From Lachnospiraceae bacterium (GTDB lineage: Bacteria > Bacillota > Clostridia > Lachnospirales > Lachnospiraceae), in NCBI GenBank assembly GCA_024690605.1, contig JAILOV010000006.1, forward strand, positions 1 through 64,000: 64,000 bases of DNA, written 5' to 3'. Under the pieces are notes generated by a model, which had not been told where the DNA came from, did no database searches, and worked only from the letters and a program-made list of their open reading frames with translations. The translations under genes and the position numbers were made by a program. This document shows positions 25,892 through 34,275 of this stretch, piece after piece. Each line of letters starts with the position of its first letter. Within the stretch, counting starts at the first letter, position 1.

Positions 25892-26728
25892 TCAATAGGT
25901 CACAACGATGCCGCCGTCCTGCGCATAGAGAGAGCCGATGCCGGTCGTGTCGAGGACGAGGCTTTTCCCGAAGGGAATATGGCTCAGAAACTGATCCTTC
26001 ACAAGCATGGCGCGCTCATAGCAGTTGCAGTGACTCACGATCAGAGTCTTTTCCTCCGGATCCTTCACGCCGGCGGTGATCATGTCCGACATCTTCATCA
26101 GCGCTTTCTTCATGCCGATGCCCTGTCCCTTCTGGACGATAACGCCGTGATCACCGTAGCAGACGGGCTTGATGTTTAAGGTGGTCGCGACAAAAGCCTT
26201 CCAGTTGGAGAGTCGGCCGTTCTTCCTCAAATGCTCCAGCGAATCCAGTACAAACCATGTCCGCATGCCCTCACGGAAACGCTCCAGTTCCGCGATGACC
26301 TCATCGAACGGAAGTCCCTGTTCTTCAAGCTCCATGGCCTTCAGGGCATACTGCGTCTCACCGCCGCAGGCGGACTCGGAGTCGCAGATATAGATGTTCT
26401 TGGGACCGTGCTCCTCTTCATAGATGTTTTTGCCCAGAAGCGCGCTGTTATAGCTGCCGGAGAGGTGCGAGGACAGCGTCACGACGATCACATCGTCAGC
26501 GTCGGTATCATAGGCCTTGCAGTAGCGATCCGGTGAGGGGCAGGCGGATTTCGGACACGCTTCCGTCTCGGCGACGCGCCGGAGGAATTCCTGCTGGTCA
26601 AAGTGTTCGTCATCCAGTGTCTGCCAGGAACCTACCTCGATGGCGAGCGGAACGCGCTCAAACCGCGGATCATGGCGATATGCATCAGGCAGCTCACAGC
26701 AGCTGTCGACAACGATCTTGTAACTCAT
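25892..26728 (-). CDS. DegV-family fatty-acid-binding protein
   Basis: The 278 residues match DegV proteins, two-domain alpha/beta proteins that bind a fatty acid. Seen are KIVVDSCCELP at the start, CPKSACPSPDRY (the TSQPSP-like loop, here with Cys), and VVTLSSHLSGSYNSA. Some members deliver acyl chains to fatty acid kinase FakA; no fakA is present here. The gene converges with the LytTR regulator and diverges from the gene at 26855. Confidence 0.92.
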   Translation of the reverse strand: MSYKIVVDSCCELPDAYRHDPRFERVPLAIEVGSWQTLDDEHFDQQEFLRRVAETEACPKSACPSPDRYCKAYDTDADDVIVVTLSSHLSGSYNSALLGKNIYEEEHGPKNIYICDSESACGGETQYALKAMELEEQGLPFDEVIAELERFREGMRTWFVLDSLEHLRKNGRLSNWKAFVATTLNIKPVCYGDHGVIVQKGQGIGMKKALMKMSDMITAGVKDPEEKTLIVSHCNCYERAMLVKDQFLSHIPFGKSLVLDTTGIGSLYAQDGGIVVTY

Positions 26729-26750
26729 GTGATTCTCCTATCCGTGTGAT

Positions 26751-26782
26751 GTGGTTTTGAAAACCACGTCAAGTATAGCACC
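26751..26782 (-). promoter_or_regulatory. degV extended -10 promoter and 17-bp palindromic operator candidate
   Basis: Reading on the minus strand, TGCTATACT (26774-26782) is an extended -10. A perfect odd palindrome, GTGGTTTT-x-AAAACCAC (26751-26767), begins 6 bases after it, covering the expected transcription start. Its central single base makes a hairpin unlikely and favours a dimeric repressor site. Confidence 0.5.
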
Positions 26783-26854
26783 TTTGCCGTGACCGGTAAA
26801 GAAGGAAAGTAAATCTTTAGACTTTTTTCACTGTGTGAGGTAAAATACAGAGTT

Positions 26855-27310
26855 ATGAAAGAACGAAGAGTGAAAGAGACCAGAGAATTCATGCGACGAT
26901 TGCTGACGACCGATCTTTTTGACGCGTGGCTTCTGACGGAAGCGGTCGTGGCAGGTGCCAGCACGTGGACGGTGGACGGGCGGATCAACCGTGCCTATTA
27001 TGAACAGGATGCGGACGGACGGGAGGAGATGCCGCAGGAGGATTTTACGCGGTGGGGTGAAGTGCGTCCGGTGATCTTCGATCTGATCCGCGGGAAGCGC
27101 ACACCGCTGTCCTTTCGCTTTCTGCTCAAGCCCACTGCGGAGCTCAGTCGCGACGGTATCTGCCGCATCCGCTTCACGGAGGGACATGTCCATATCACCA
27201 GCGCGGTCACCATGAAGGAGTTCTCCACGGACAGGGGACCGGAGCACGACTGGGATGAGGCCTGCTCAAGATTTCTCGAGGAAAGTGAGATCCTGTGCGA
27301 GGAATTATAG
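26855..27310 (+). CDS. Hypothetical protein, DUF5721-like
   Basis: The 151 residues are soluble, with no signal or membrane segment; REFMRRLLTTDLFDAWLLTEA and VTMKEFS resemble DUF5721 proteins common in Lachnospiraceae. Function is unknown. No Shine-Dalgarno precedes the ATG; TAAAAT (26841-26846) ends 9 bases before it, with TTAGAC 18 bases further up, so translation may be leaderless. Confidence 0.7.
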   Translation: MKERRVKETREFMRRLLTTDLFDAWLLTEAVVAGASTWTVDGRINRAYYEQDADGREEMPQEDFTRWGEVRPVIFDLIRGKRTPLSFRFLLKPTAELSRDGICRIRFTEGHVHITSAVTMKEFSTDRGPEHDWDEACSRFLEESEILCEEL

Positions 27311-27449
27311 AAACGGATGAAAAAGTTCTTTCAATATAGTGCAAAAACCCTTATAATGTTTTAATATCTGCGTTTGGAGCAGAAAAAGAACGGATCGACG
27401 GTGACACGACAGGCTATCCCGGGCGGATCGACGACGATGAGAGGTGTGG

Positions 27450-27923
27450 ATGTCAGAAATAAATAACGATCGTTATCAAATAAGGTCAATGGAGACGGGC
27501 GATTATGAGAAGCTCCGCGCGCTCTGGCTGACGATCCACGGTTTCGGGATCCGCAGCATCGATGATTCCCGGGAGGGTGTGGACCGGTTTCTTGCGCGAA
27601 ATCCCGGCATGTCCGTGGTGGCGCAGACGCAGGAAGGCGAGATCGTCGGCGCGATCCTGTGCGGTCATGACGGAAGACGGGGCTGTCTCTATCATGTCTG
27701 TGTGCGCGAGGATCATCGCCGTCAGGGCCTCGGCAAGGCGATGGTCGTGTTCTGCATGAACGCGCTGAAGGCGGAGAAGATCAACAAGGTGAGTCTGATC
27801 GCCTTCACGAAAAACGATGTCGGCAACGCATTCTGGAACTGCATCGGATGGACACGCAGAGCGGATCTGAACTACTATGATTTTACTTTGAATGATGAGA
27901 ATATCACGGCGTTTAATCAATAA
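27450..27923 (+). CDS. GNAT-family N-acetyltransferase
   Basis: The 157 residues carry the acetyl-CoA binding signature VREDHRRQGLGKAMV (Q/RxxGxG/A loop) and FWNCIGW near the C-terminus, typical of GNAT enzymes. The substrate is unknown. It lies just upstream of argJBD, but ArgJ itself can make N-acetylglutamate, so a role in arginine synthesis is not required. GAGAGGTGTGG precedes ATG 27450. A TATAAT box is present at about 27352. Confidence 0.85.
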   Translation: MSEINNDRYQIRSMETGDYEKLRALWLTIHGFGIRSIDDSREGVDRFLARNPGMSVVAQTQEGEIVGAILCGHDGRRGCLYHVCVREDHRRQGLGKAMVVFCMNALKAEKINKVSLIAFTKNDVGNAFWNCIGWTRRADLNYYDFTLNDENITAFNQ

Positions 27924-27980
27924 ACATCGCATGATATTATATTAATATATAATAACAAGGGTTATGGAAAGGGATAAACA
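27924..27980 (+). promoter_or_regulatory. AT-rich control region of argJBD
   Basis: The 57 bases before argJ contain CATGATATTATATTAATATATAATA-like sequence (about 27931-27955), which includes TATAAT and partly resembles the A/T-rich ARG box bound by ArgR. The ribosome binding site is GAAAGGGA. ArgR binding is a guess from composition. Confidence 0.35.
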
Positions 27981-29213
27981 ATGAAGATCACAGAAGGCGG
28001 CGTGACGGCAGCCAGAGGATTCCGGGCATCGGCAACAGCAGCGGGGATCAAATATCAGGGACGCGACGACATGGCCATGATCGTTTCCGAACAGCCGTGT
28101 TCGTCGGCGGGTGTCTTTACCAGCAATGTGGTCAAGGCGGCGCCGGTCCGATGGGACCGGGAGATCGTGCGTGATGAAGCGAAAAACGGTCATGTGCGCG
28201 CCGTTGTCGTCAATGCCGGGATCGCCAATGCCTGCACGGGGCAGGACGGACTGCATGCCTGTGAGGTTACGGCGCAGGCGGCCGCGGAAGTGCTGGATAT
28301 CAGTAAAGAGCAGGTGCTGCTGGCCTCCACGGGCGTGATCGGCGCCTATCTGCCGTTAGAACGGATAACGGCCGGCGTTCACGCGCTCGCAAAGAGCCTG
28401 GCGGACACGCCGGAGGCAAGCGATGCAGCCTCCCGCGCGATCATGACGACCGATACCGTGAACAAGGAGATCGCCGCCGAGATCACGCTGGACGGTAAGA
28501 TCTGCCGGATCGGAGCGATCAGCAAGGGGGTCGGCATGATCGAACCGAACATGTGCACCATGCTCTGCTTTGTCACGACGGATGCCGCGATCTCACCGGT
28601 CATGCTGGATAAGGCGCTCAGGGCAGCCGTCCGGGATTCCTATAACATGATCTCTGTTGACGGGGACATGTCGACGAACGATTCCCTGATGATCCTGGCA
28701 AACGGCATGGCGGGGAACACCGTGATCACCGAGGAGAACGAGGACTACCGCGCTTTTGCTTCCGCGCTCCGCGAGCTGCTGATCCGGCAGGCCAGGCGCC
28801 ACGCGGCGGACGGAGAGGGCGCCACGGCGCTGTTTGAGGCTCATGTGCGGCAGGCCGATACGGAGGAGCACGCGCGCGTTCTGGCCAAATCGGTCGTCAA
28901 TTCCTCTCTGACCAAGGCGGCGATCTTCGGACATGACGCGAACGGCGGGCGGATCCTGTGTGCGCTCGGCTATGCCGGGGTGGATTTCGATCCCGACCGC
29001 GTCGATCTGACGATCGTGAGTGACGCGGGCGAGGTCGCGCTGTACCGGAACGGCGCCAAGCTCGACTATGACGAGGAGTTTGCGACCCGCGTGCTCTCGG
29101 AGAAGACCGTGACGGCTGTCTGCGACATGCACGCCGGAGAGGCAGAGGCAACCGCGTGGGGCTGCGATCTGTCTTATGACTATGTCCGGATCAACGCCGA
29201 TTACAGATCGTAA
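27981..29213 (+). CDS. argJ: Bifunctional glutamate N-acetyltransferase / ornithine acetyltransferase
   Basis: This 410-residue proenzyme recycles the acetyl group from N-acetylornithine to glutamate in arginine synthesis. The self-cleavage motif is KGVGMIEPNMCTML, with Thr193 the expected nucleophile; Cys replaces the usual Ala before it. Oxyanion-hole residues LASTGVIG (about 114-121) are present. argC, usually next to argJ, is absent from the window. Confidence 0.97.
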   Translation: MKITEGGVTAARGFRASATAAGIKYQGRDDMAMIVSEQPCSSAGVFTSNVVKAAPVRWDREIVRDEAKNGHVRAVVVNAGIANACTGQDGLHACEVTAQAAAEVLDISKEQVLLASTGVIGAYLPLERITAGVHALAKSLADTPEASDAASRAIMTTDTVNKEIAAEITLDGKICRIGAISKGVGMIEPNMCTMLCFVTTDAAISPVMLDKALRAAVRDSYNMISVDGDMSTNDSLMILANGMAGNTVITEENEDYRAFASALRELLIRQARRHAADGEGATALFEAHVRQADTEEHARVLAKSVVNSSLTKAAIFGHDANGGRILCALGYAGVDFDPDRVDLTIVSDAGEVALYRNGAKLDYDEEFATRVLSEKTVTAVCDMHAGEAEATAWGCDLSYDYVRINADYRS

Positions 29214-29222
29214 GGAGGGACC

Positions 29223-30122
29223 ATGGAAAAGGATATGCAGGAGGTTCTGAAAAAGGCGGAGGTGCTGGTGGAGGCACTTCCCTATATTCAGCGGTTCAAT
29301 CGCAAGATCATTGTCGTGAAATACGGCGGCAGCGCCATGAGCGATGAGGCGCTCCAGAGAAACGTGATCACGGACGTGACGCTCCTTAAGCTGGTCGGGT
29401 TCAAGCCGATCATCGTACACGGGGGCGGCAAGGCGATCAGCAAATGGGTCGGCAAGGTCGGCAAGGAAGCGGAGTTTGTGAACGGCCTGCGCGTGACGGA
29501 CGCGGAGACGATGGAGATCGCCGAAATGGTCCTCTCCCGCGTGAACAAGCAGCTGGTCACGATGGTGCAGGAACTTGGCGTCCGGTCGATCGGCATCAGC
29601 GGCAAGGACGGCGGGCTTCTGAGAGTCCACAAGCGTTTCTCCGACGGCAGGGATATAGGTTTTGTGGGAGAGATCGACAAGGTTGAGCCCAAGGTGCTCT
29701 ATGACCTCCTGGAAAACGACTATCTGCCGATCGTGGCGCCGATCGGCCTGGATGATAATTATAACACCTATAACATCAATGCCGATGACGCGGCCTGTGC
29801 GATCGCCGCGGCGGTCGGAGCGGACAAGATCGCGTTTCTGACGGATATCGAGGGGCTGTACCGGGATATCGAGGACAAGGGAAGCTTCATTTCCCGGCTC
29901 ACGGTCTCCGAGGCGGAGGAGCTCATCGCCGGCGGGCATATCGGCGGCGGCATGCTGCCGAAGCTGGCGGGCTGCACGGGAGCCATCAAAAACGGCGTCA
30001 ACCGCGTGCATATCCTGGACGGGCGCATCCCGCACTGCCTGCTTCTGGAGATATTCACCAAGCACGGGATCGGAACGATGTTTGTCAAGGATGATGATCT
30101 GCAGGACGGAGGTGCCATATGA
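29223..30122 (+). CDS. argB: Acetylglutamate kinase
   Basis: The 299 residues match Arg[10 protein letters not shown] (phosphate loop), VHGGGKAIS (substrate loop) and [15 protein letters not shown]. It phosphorylates N-acetylglutamate. The extra N-terminal helix (residues 1-25) is the type seen in arginine-inhibited hexameric enzymes, so feedback inhibition by arginine is plausible. AAGGAGGGACC precedes the ATG; argD overlaps its end by 4 bases. Confidence 0.97.
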   Translation: MEKDMQEVLKKAEVLVEALPYIQRFNRKIIVVKYGGSAMSDEALQRNVITDVTLLKLVGFKPIIVHGGGKAISKWVGKVGKEAEFVNGLRVTDAETMEIAEMVLSRVNKQLVTMVQELGVRSIGISGKDGGLLRVHKRFSDGRDIGFVGEIDKVEPKVLYDLLENDYLPIVAPIGLDDNYNTYNINADDAACAIAAAVGADKIAFLTDIEGLYRDIEDKGSFISRLTVSEAEELIAGGHIGGGMLPKLAGCTGAIKNGVNRVHILDGRIPHCLLLEIFTKHGIGTMFVKDDDLQDGGAI

Positions 30123-31312
30123 GTGAGCGGATGAAGCAGGTGATCGAGGAGGCGGAAAGGGATCTCCTCCACACCTATAACCGGTTTCCCATTGTGTTTG
30201 ACCGCGGAGAGGGCCTGTCGCTCTTTGATATCGACGGGAAGCGCTATCTGGATTTCTTCTCCGGTATCGGGGTCTTTGCGCTGGGACACGGCAACCGCGA
30301 GCTGAATGATGCGCTGAAGCGCCAGGTCGACAAGCTGGTGCATACCTCCAACTATTTCTACAATGAGCCGGCGATCGATGCGGCCAGACGTCTGAAGGCC
30401 GCCAGCGGTATGGATCGCGTGTTCTTTACCAACAGCGGCGCGGAGGCGGTGGAGGGCGCACTCAAAGCGGCGAGAAAATACGCGTATCTGCGCGACGGCG
30501 TTGCGGATCATGAGATCATCGCGCTGGAGAATTCCTTCCACGGGCGCACGATGGGCGCGCTCGCCGTCACGGGGAAAAAGGCTTATCGCGATCCGTTCGA
30601 GCCGCTCATCGGCAACATCCGTTTCGGGAAGATGAATGATATCGCGAGCGTTAAGGATGTTCTATCCGACAAAACCTGCGCGATCATCATGGAGACCGTG
30701 CAGGGAGAAGGGGGGATCCATCCGGCGACCGCGGATTTCCTCACGGAGATCCGCAGGATCTGCGACGAGCGGGATATCCTGCTCATTCTGGATGAGATCC
30801 AGTGCGGAATGGGCCGTACCGGTTCCATGTTTGCCTATCAGCAATACGGCATCCTGCCGGATATCGTCACAACAGCCAAGGCGCTCGGCTGCGGGGTGCC
30901 GATCGGTGCATTCCTGCTGCGCGGAAAGGCTGCCGAGAAGTCGCTCGCAGCGGGCGATCACGGCACGACGTACGGCGGCAATCCGCTGGCATGCACAGCC
31001 GCTGCTACGGTTCTCTCCCTCTATGAGTCCATGCATCTCGTGGAACATGTCGGCGAGGTGGCGCCGTATCTTGCGGAGAAGCTTGACGGGATCAAGAGCA
31101 GAAGAAGTGACGTGATCGATCACCGCGGACTCGGACTGATGCGCGGCCTGGAATTCGATCACCCGGTCGGAGATATCCTGAACCGCGCACTGGAGAACGG
31201 GCTGGTGCTCATCAATGCCGGCGCGAACATCCTGCGTTTCCTGCCGCCGTTAGTGATCGAGAAGGCGGATGTGGATGAGATGATCGATCTTTTGGAGCGC
31301 TCTCTCGGATGA
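30119..31312 (+). CDS. argD: Acetylornithine aminotransferase
   Basis: This 397-residue class III PLP aminotransferase makes N-acetylornithine. Signatures are [40 protein letters not shown] and the PLP-lysine segment [14 protein letters not shown]. It starts inside the argB stop (ATGA overlap) after GGAGGTGCCAT, and its own stop overlaps the following gene in the same way, so the set is translationally coupled. Confidence 0.96.
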   Translation: MSERMKQVIEEAERDLLHTYNRFPIVFDRGEGLSLFDIDGKRYLDFFSGIGVFALGHGNRELNDALKRQVDKLVHTSNYFYNEPAIDAARRLKAASGMDRVFFTNSGAEAVEGALKAARKYAYLRDGVADHEIIALENSFHGRTMGALAVTGKKAYRDPFEPLIGNIRFGKMNDIASVKDVLSDKTCAIIMETVQGEGGIHPATADFLTEIRRICDERDILLILDEIQCGMGRTGSMFAYQQYGILPDIVTTAKALGCGVPIGAFLLRGKAAEKSLAAGDHGTTYGGNPLACTAAATVLSLYESMHLVEHVGEVAPYLAEKLDGIKSRRSDVIDHRGLGLMRGLEFDHPVGDILNRALENGLVLINAGANILRFLPPLVIEKADVDEMIDLLERSLG

Positions 31313-32745
31313 CGATGACGCGACGGTTTCTGTCGGCTGCCGCTGTACTTGCCGCGCTCGGACTGATCCTCTCGTCCGTGCGGGGGATGACGGACTTTTC
31401 TCCGTTCTTCGGCGGGGATGAGGAACAGGCTTCGGACGGGAACAAGCACACGCTGATCCTGTGGTACACGGATGAAGCGCTGACGGATTTCCTGAACCGG
31501 GAGGCATCCCGCTTCGGTACCGCATCCGATGATGTACGCGTACTTCCGGTGCTCGTTTCGGGACTGGGCTTTCTGGAAGAGGTCGGAAAGGCAAGCGCAT
31601 TGGGGGAGGATTTCCCCGATCTTTATATCACCACGCATGACAATCTGGAAAAGGCGGCATTAGCCGGACTGGCAGCCGAGGTGGAGCACCCGGAGGACTA
31701 TCTGCGCGGCGACAATTATCCGCAGGCGGCACTGGATGCCGTTACCTGGCACGACAGGCAGATCGGCTATCCCTTCTACGCGGAGACGATCTCGCTTCTC
31801 TACAACCGGACCTATCTCGAAGAGGAGGTCAGACGGATCGCCGAGGAGGACGGAGAGGCGGAACCGACGGGAGAGGTGCTGGATAAGCGCGTGGAAGACA
31901 TGCTCCCCGGGACACTCGAGGATCTGCTCGCGTTCGCCGGAAACTACAATGCGCCGGACGGTGTGGAGTCGATCTTTCGCTTCGATGTGAACGATCTGTT
32001 CACGGATTATTTCTTTGCCGGCGATGCGCTGTCTGTCGGCGGGCCGGCGGGTGATGATCCGCAGATCGTCGACGTCTACAATGAGCGCGCGCTGACCTGC
32101 ATGGACATCTATCAGCAGCTGGGACAGTTCTTCTCCACGGGCACCGATACCGTGAACGGGGAAACTCTCCTGCAGGACTTTCTGGACGGCAAGACGGTCT
32201 ATACCATCGCAACGACGGAGGCTGTGCGCAAGATCGCCGAGAAGCGCGAAGAGGGCACCTGCGACTATGTTTTCGGAGCTGCACCGCTGTTTGATCTGAC
32301 GGAGACGCTGCCGACGCGCGCGCTTTCCGTTACCAACTGTATCGTCATCAACGGATTTTCCGAGCATCCGGGCGACGCCAACCGGTTTGCCCGTTTTCTT
32401 GCGGATGACGGCGTCGGTGAGCTCTATCCGCGCGCAGGCAAGCTTTCTGCCAGATACCGCGCCGGTTTCGGCGAGGATCCCGACGTGAACGCGATGATGC
32501 GCGCCTATGCCCAGGTCTATGAGGATTCCGTCCCGATGCCCAAGATGCTGGAAACCAGCAATTACTGGATCCGGCTGGAGATCGCCTTTTCCGATATCTG
32601 GAACGGCGCCGATGTGAACGCGACCATGAAGCAGGTTGCCGAGCAGCTGCTCATGCAGATCCAGAGGACGCCTACGGAACTGCAGCCGCTCGAAGATTTC
32701 CCGCATGTGCAGCTCTCCGAGGACCTTTCCGAGGAGGGGGAGTGA
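31309..32745 (+). CDS. Extracellular solute-binding-protein-like protein
   Basis: The 478 residues begin with a membrane-crossing segment (about 5-23, RRFLSAAAVLAALGLILSS) but have no lipobox cysteine, so it is anchored by an uncleaved segment or secreted. The remainder resembles family 1 (maltose-type) binding proteins: HTLILWYTDEALTDFLNRE, GFPDLYITTHD-like and YPFYAETISLLYNRTYL. No ABC transporter genes accompany it. The ATG overlaps the argD stop by 4 bases, an unusual coupling of a surface protein to arginine synthesis. The ligand is unknown. Confidence 0.75.
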   Translation: MTMTRRFLSAAAVLAALGLILSSVRGMTDFSPFFGGDEEQASDGNKHTLILWYTDEALTDFLNREASRFGTASDDVRVLPVLVSGLGFLEEVGKASALGEDFPDLYITTHDNLEKAALAGLAAEVEHPEDYLRGDNYPQAALDAVTWHDRQIGYPFYAETISLLYNRTYLEEEVRRIAEEDGEAEPTGEVLDKRVEDMLPGTLEDLLAFAGNYNAPDGVESIFRFDVNDLFTDYFFAGDALSVGGPAGDDPQIVDVYNERALTCMDIYQQLGQFFSTGTDTVNGETLLQDFLDGKTVYTIATTEAVRKIAEKREEGTCDYVFGAAPLFDLTETLPTRALSVTNCIVINGFSEHPGDANRFARFLADDGVGELYPRAGKLSARYRAGFGEDPDVNAMMRAYAQVYEDSVPMPKMLETSNYWIRLEIAFSDIWNGADVNATMKQVAEQLLMQIQRTPTELQPLEDFPHVQLSEDLSEEGE

Positions 32746-32795
32746 TCCGCATCTGCCGGACACCTGTCTTTTTTTGACAAAAAGCAGAGAAGCTC

Positions 32796-32867
32796 TTGAA
32801 CGATCCCCCCGATTGGTATTAGAATGAAAACTGCGCCGATGGGTTCCTCCTGAAAGATCAGGAGGAA
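32796..32867 (+). promoter_or_regulatory. comEA promoter and Shine-Dalgarno-sequestering hairpin
   Basis: TTGAAC (32796-32801) and TAGAAT (32820-32825) are 18 bases apart. Downstream, TTCCTCCTGA (32844-32853) is perfectly complementary to TCAGGAGGAA (32858-32867) across an AAGA loop. The AGGAGGA of the second arm is the ribosome binding site of the gene starting at 32871, so the hairpin hides it completely. Confidence 0.75.
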
Positions 32868-32870
32868 AAG

Positions 32871-33566
32871 ATGCGTAAAAAGGGAATCATATTCTGTCTG
32901 TCTTTTTTCGTTTGTGTATTTCTTACAGCCTGTTCCTCACAACCCTCGGGATCAACGGAGTTTGTGCTGGAAACAGAGGAAGCGGGGGAGGCATCATCCG
33001 CACAGGAGACGGCGGACCGTCCCGAAACACTTCGGGAGGATGAGCAGGCAGACGCGACGGTTTCTGCGGGTGAGACCGCAGAAGTACGTGCATCCATTGT
33101 TGTGCATGTCTGCGGAGCGGTCCGGGAACCTGGTGTATACACACTGGACGCGGGAAGCCGCGTGTGTCAAGCTGTTGAAGCGGCGGGCGGTTTTTCACCG
33201 GATGCGGATGAGGCCTGTGTCAATCAGGCACAGATCCTGACGGACGGCACCCGGCTGCGGATCCCGACCGGAGAGGAAACGGCTGCGGCCGCGAATGGCG
33301 GTGAGCCCGGTGCGCAGGACCCCGTCATTGTCACGGCGGGCGCCGCCGAGGAAGGGAACCGGACGCCCGCGGACGGAAGGATCAATATCAATACGGCGGA
33401 CGCGGAGACACTCTGCCGGCTTCACGGGGTCGGGGAGAGCACGGCCGCAAAGATCATTGCCTGGAGGGAGACGAACGGACGTTTCAGACGGATCGAGGAC
33501 ATCATGCAGGTGTCCGGGATCAAGGAAAAACTGTTCGCGAAGATCAAAGACGACATCACCGTATAG
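32871..33566 (+). CDS. comEA: ComEA-like competence lipoprotein (SLBB plus helix-hairpin-helix)
   Basis: This 231-residue protein has a lipoprotein signal (LTAC, lipidated Cys21), an acidic linker (30-70), an SLBB domain (about 78-125, VHVCGAVREPGVYTL), and a C-terminal helix-hairpin-helix pair (about 168-230, ININTADAETLCRLHGVGESTAAKIIAWRE). ComEA is the surface DNA receptor for transformation; many Gram-positive ComEA proteins use a transmembrane anchor, here a lipid. comEC lies 3.2 kb downstream, separated by three genes. Translation is probably controlled by the hairpin at 32844-32867. Confidence 0.88.
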   Translation: MRKKGIIFCLSFFVCVFLTACSSQPSGSTEFVLETEEAGEASSAQETADRPETLREDEQADATVSAGETAEVRASIVVHVCGAVREPGVYTLDAGSRVCQAVEAAGGFSPDADEACVNQAQILTDGTRLRIPTGEETAAAANGGEPGAQDPVIVTAGAAEEGNRTPADGRININTADAETLCRLHGVGESTAAKIIAWRETNGRFRRIEDIMQVSGIKEKLFAKIKDDITV

Positions 33567-33588
33567 CGGCGGATAAAGGGACGCGAGG

Positions 33589-34275
33589 ATGGCAAAAAGA
33601 GCGCTTGTGGTAGACGACGAAAAAGCGATCGTCAAAGGGATCAAGTACAGTCTGGAACAGGACGGTCTGGAAGTGGACTGCGCCTATGATGGCGACGAAG
33701 CGCTCGCGCTGGCCAGAGAGCATGACTATGATATCGTGCTCCTGGATGTGATGCTACCTAAACGTGACGGATTTGAAGTGTGCCGGGAGATCCGCGGTTT
33801 TTCCGATGTTCCGGTGGTGATGCTGACCGCAAAAGGCGATGACATGGACAAGATCCTCGGCCTGGAATACGGTGCCGATGATTATATCACCAAACCGTTC
33901 AACATCCTGGAGGTGAAGGCGAGGATCAAAGCCATCATGCGCCGGGTCGCAAAACCTTCCGGCACCAGGGAAAGGGGCAGGATCACCGCCGGTGATCTTG
34001 TGATCGAGGAGGACGCGCGGCGTGTCACCTCTGCCGGCAGAGAGGTGAATCTCACGGGCAGGGAATTTGATGTGCTCACCTTTCTCGCGCGCACGCCGGG
34101 CAAGGTGTACAGCCGCGATGAACTGCTTCACGCGGTATGGGGAACCGATTATCCCGGCGATGCACGCACGGTCGATGTGCATGTGCGAAGGCTTCGGGAA
34201 AAACTGGAGGACAATCCCGGAGAGCCGCGCTATGTGCGGACAAAATGGGGATCAGGATACTACTTCCAGTTATGA
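33589..34275 (+). CDS. OmpR/PhoB-family response regulator
   Basis: The 228 residues form a receiver domain (Asp9/Asp10, phospho-acceptor Asp53 in LLDVMLPKRDG, Lys in YITKPF) and a winged-helix DNA-binding domain (about 130-227, NLTGREFDVLTFLA, VDVHVRRLREKL). Its stop overlaps the start of the cognate kinase gene (TTATGA), so the pair is coupled. The inputs and targets are unknown; its place between comEA and comEC hints at, but does not prove, a link with DNA uptake. Confidence 0.93.
   Translation: MAKRALVVDDEKAIVKGIKYSLEQDGLEVDCAYDGDEALALAREHDYDIVLLDVMLPKRDGFEVCREIRGFSDVPVVMLTAKGDDMDKILGLEYGADDYITKPFNILEVKARIKAIMRRVAKPSGTRERGRITAGDLVIEEDARRVTSAGREVNLTGREFDVLTFLARTPGKVYSRDELLHAVWGTDYPGDARTVDVHVRRLREKLEDNPGEPRYVRTKWGSGYYFQL

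Noticed and set aside
27450..27923. Dedicated N-acetylglutamate synthase for the arginine operon
   Set aside because: It is a generic GNAT; ArgJ downstream already provides the activity and no ArgA/NAGS signature was seen.
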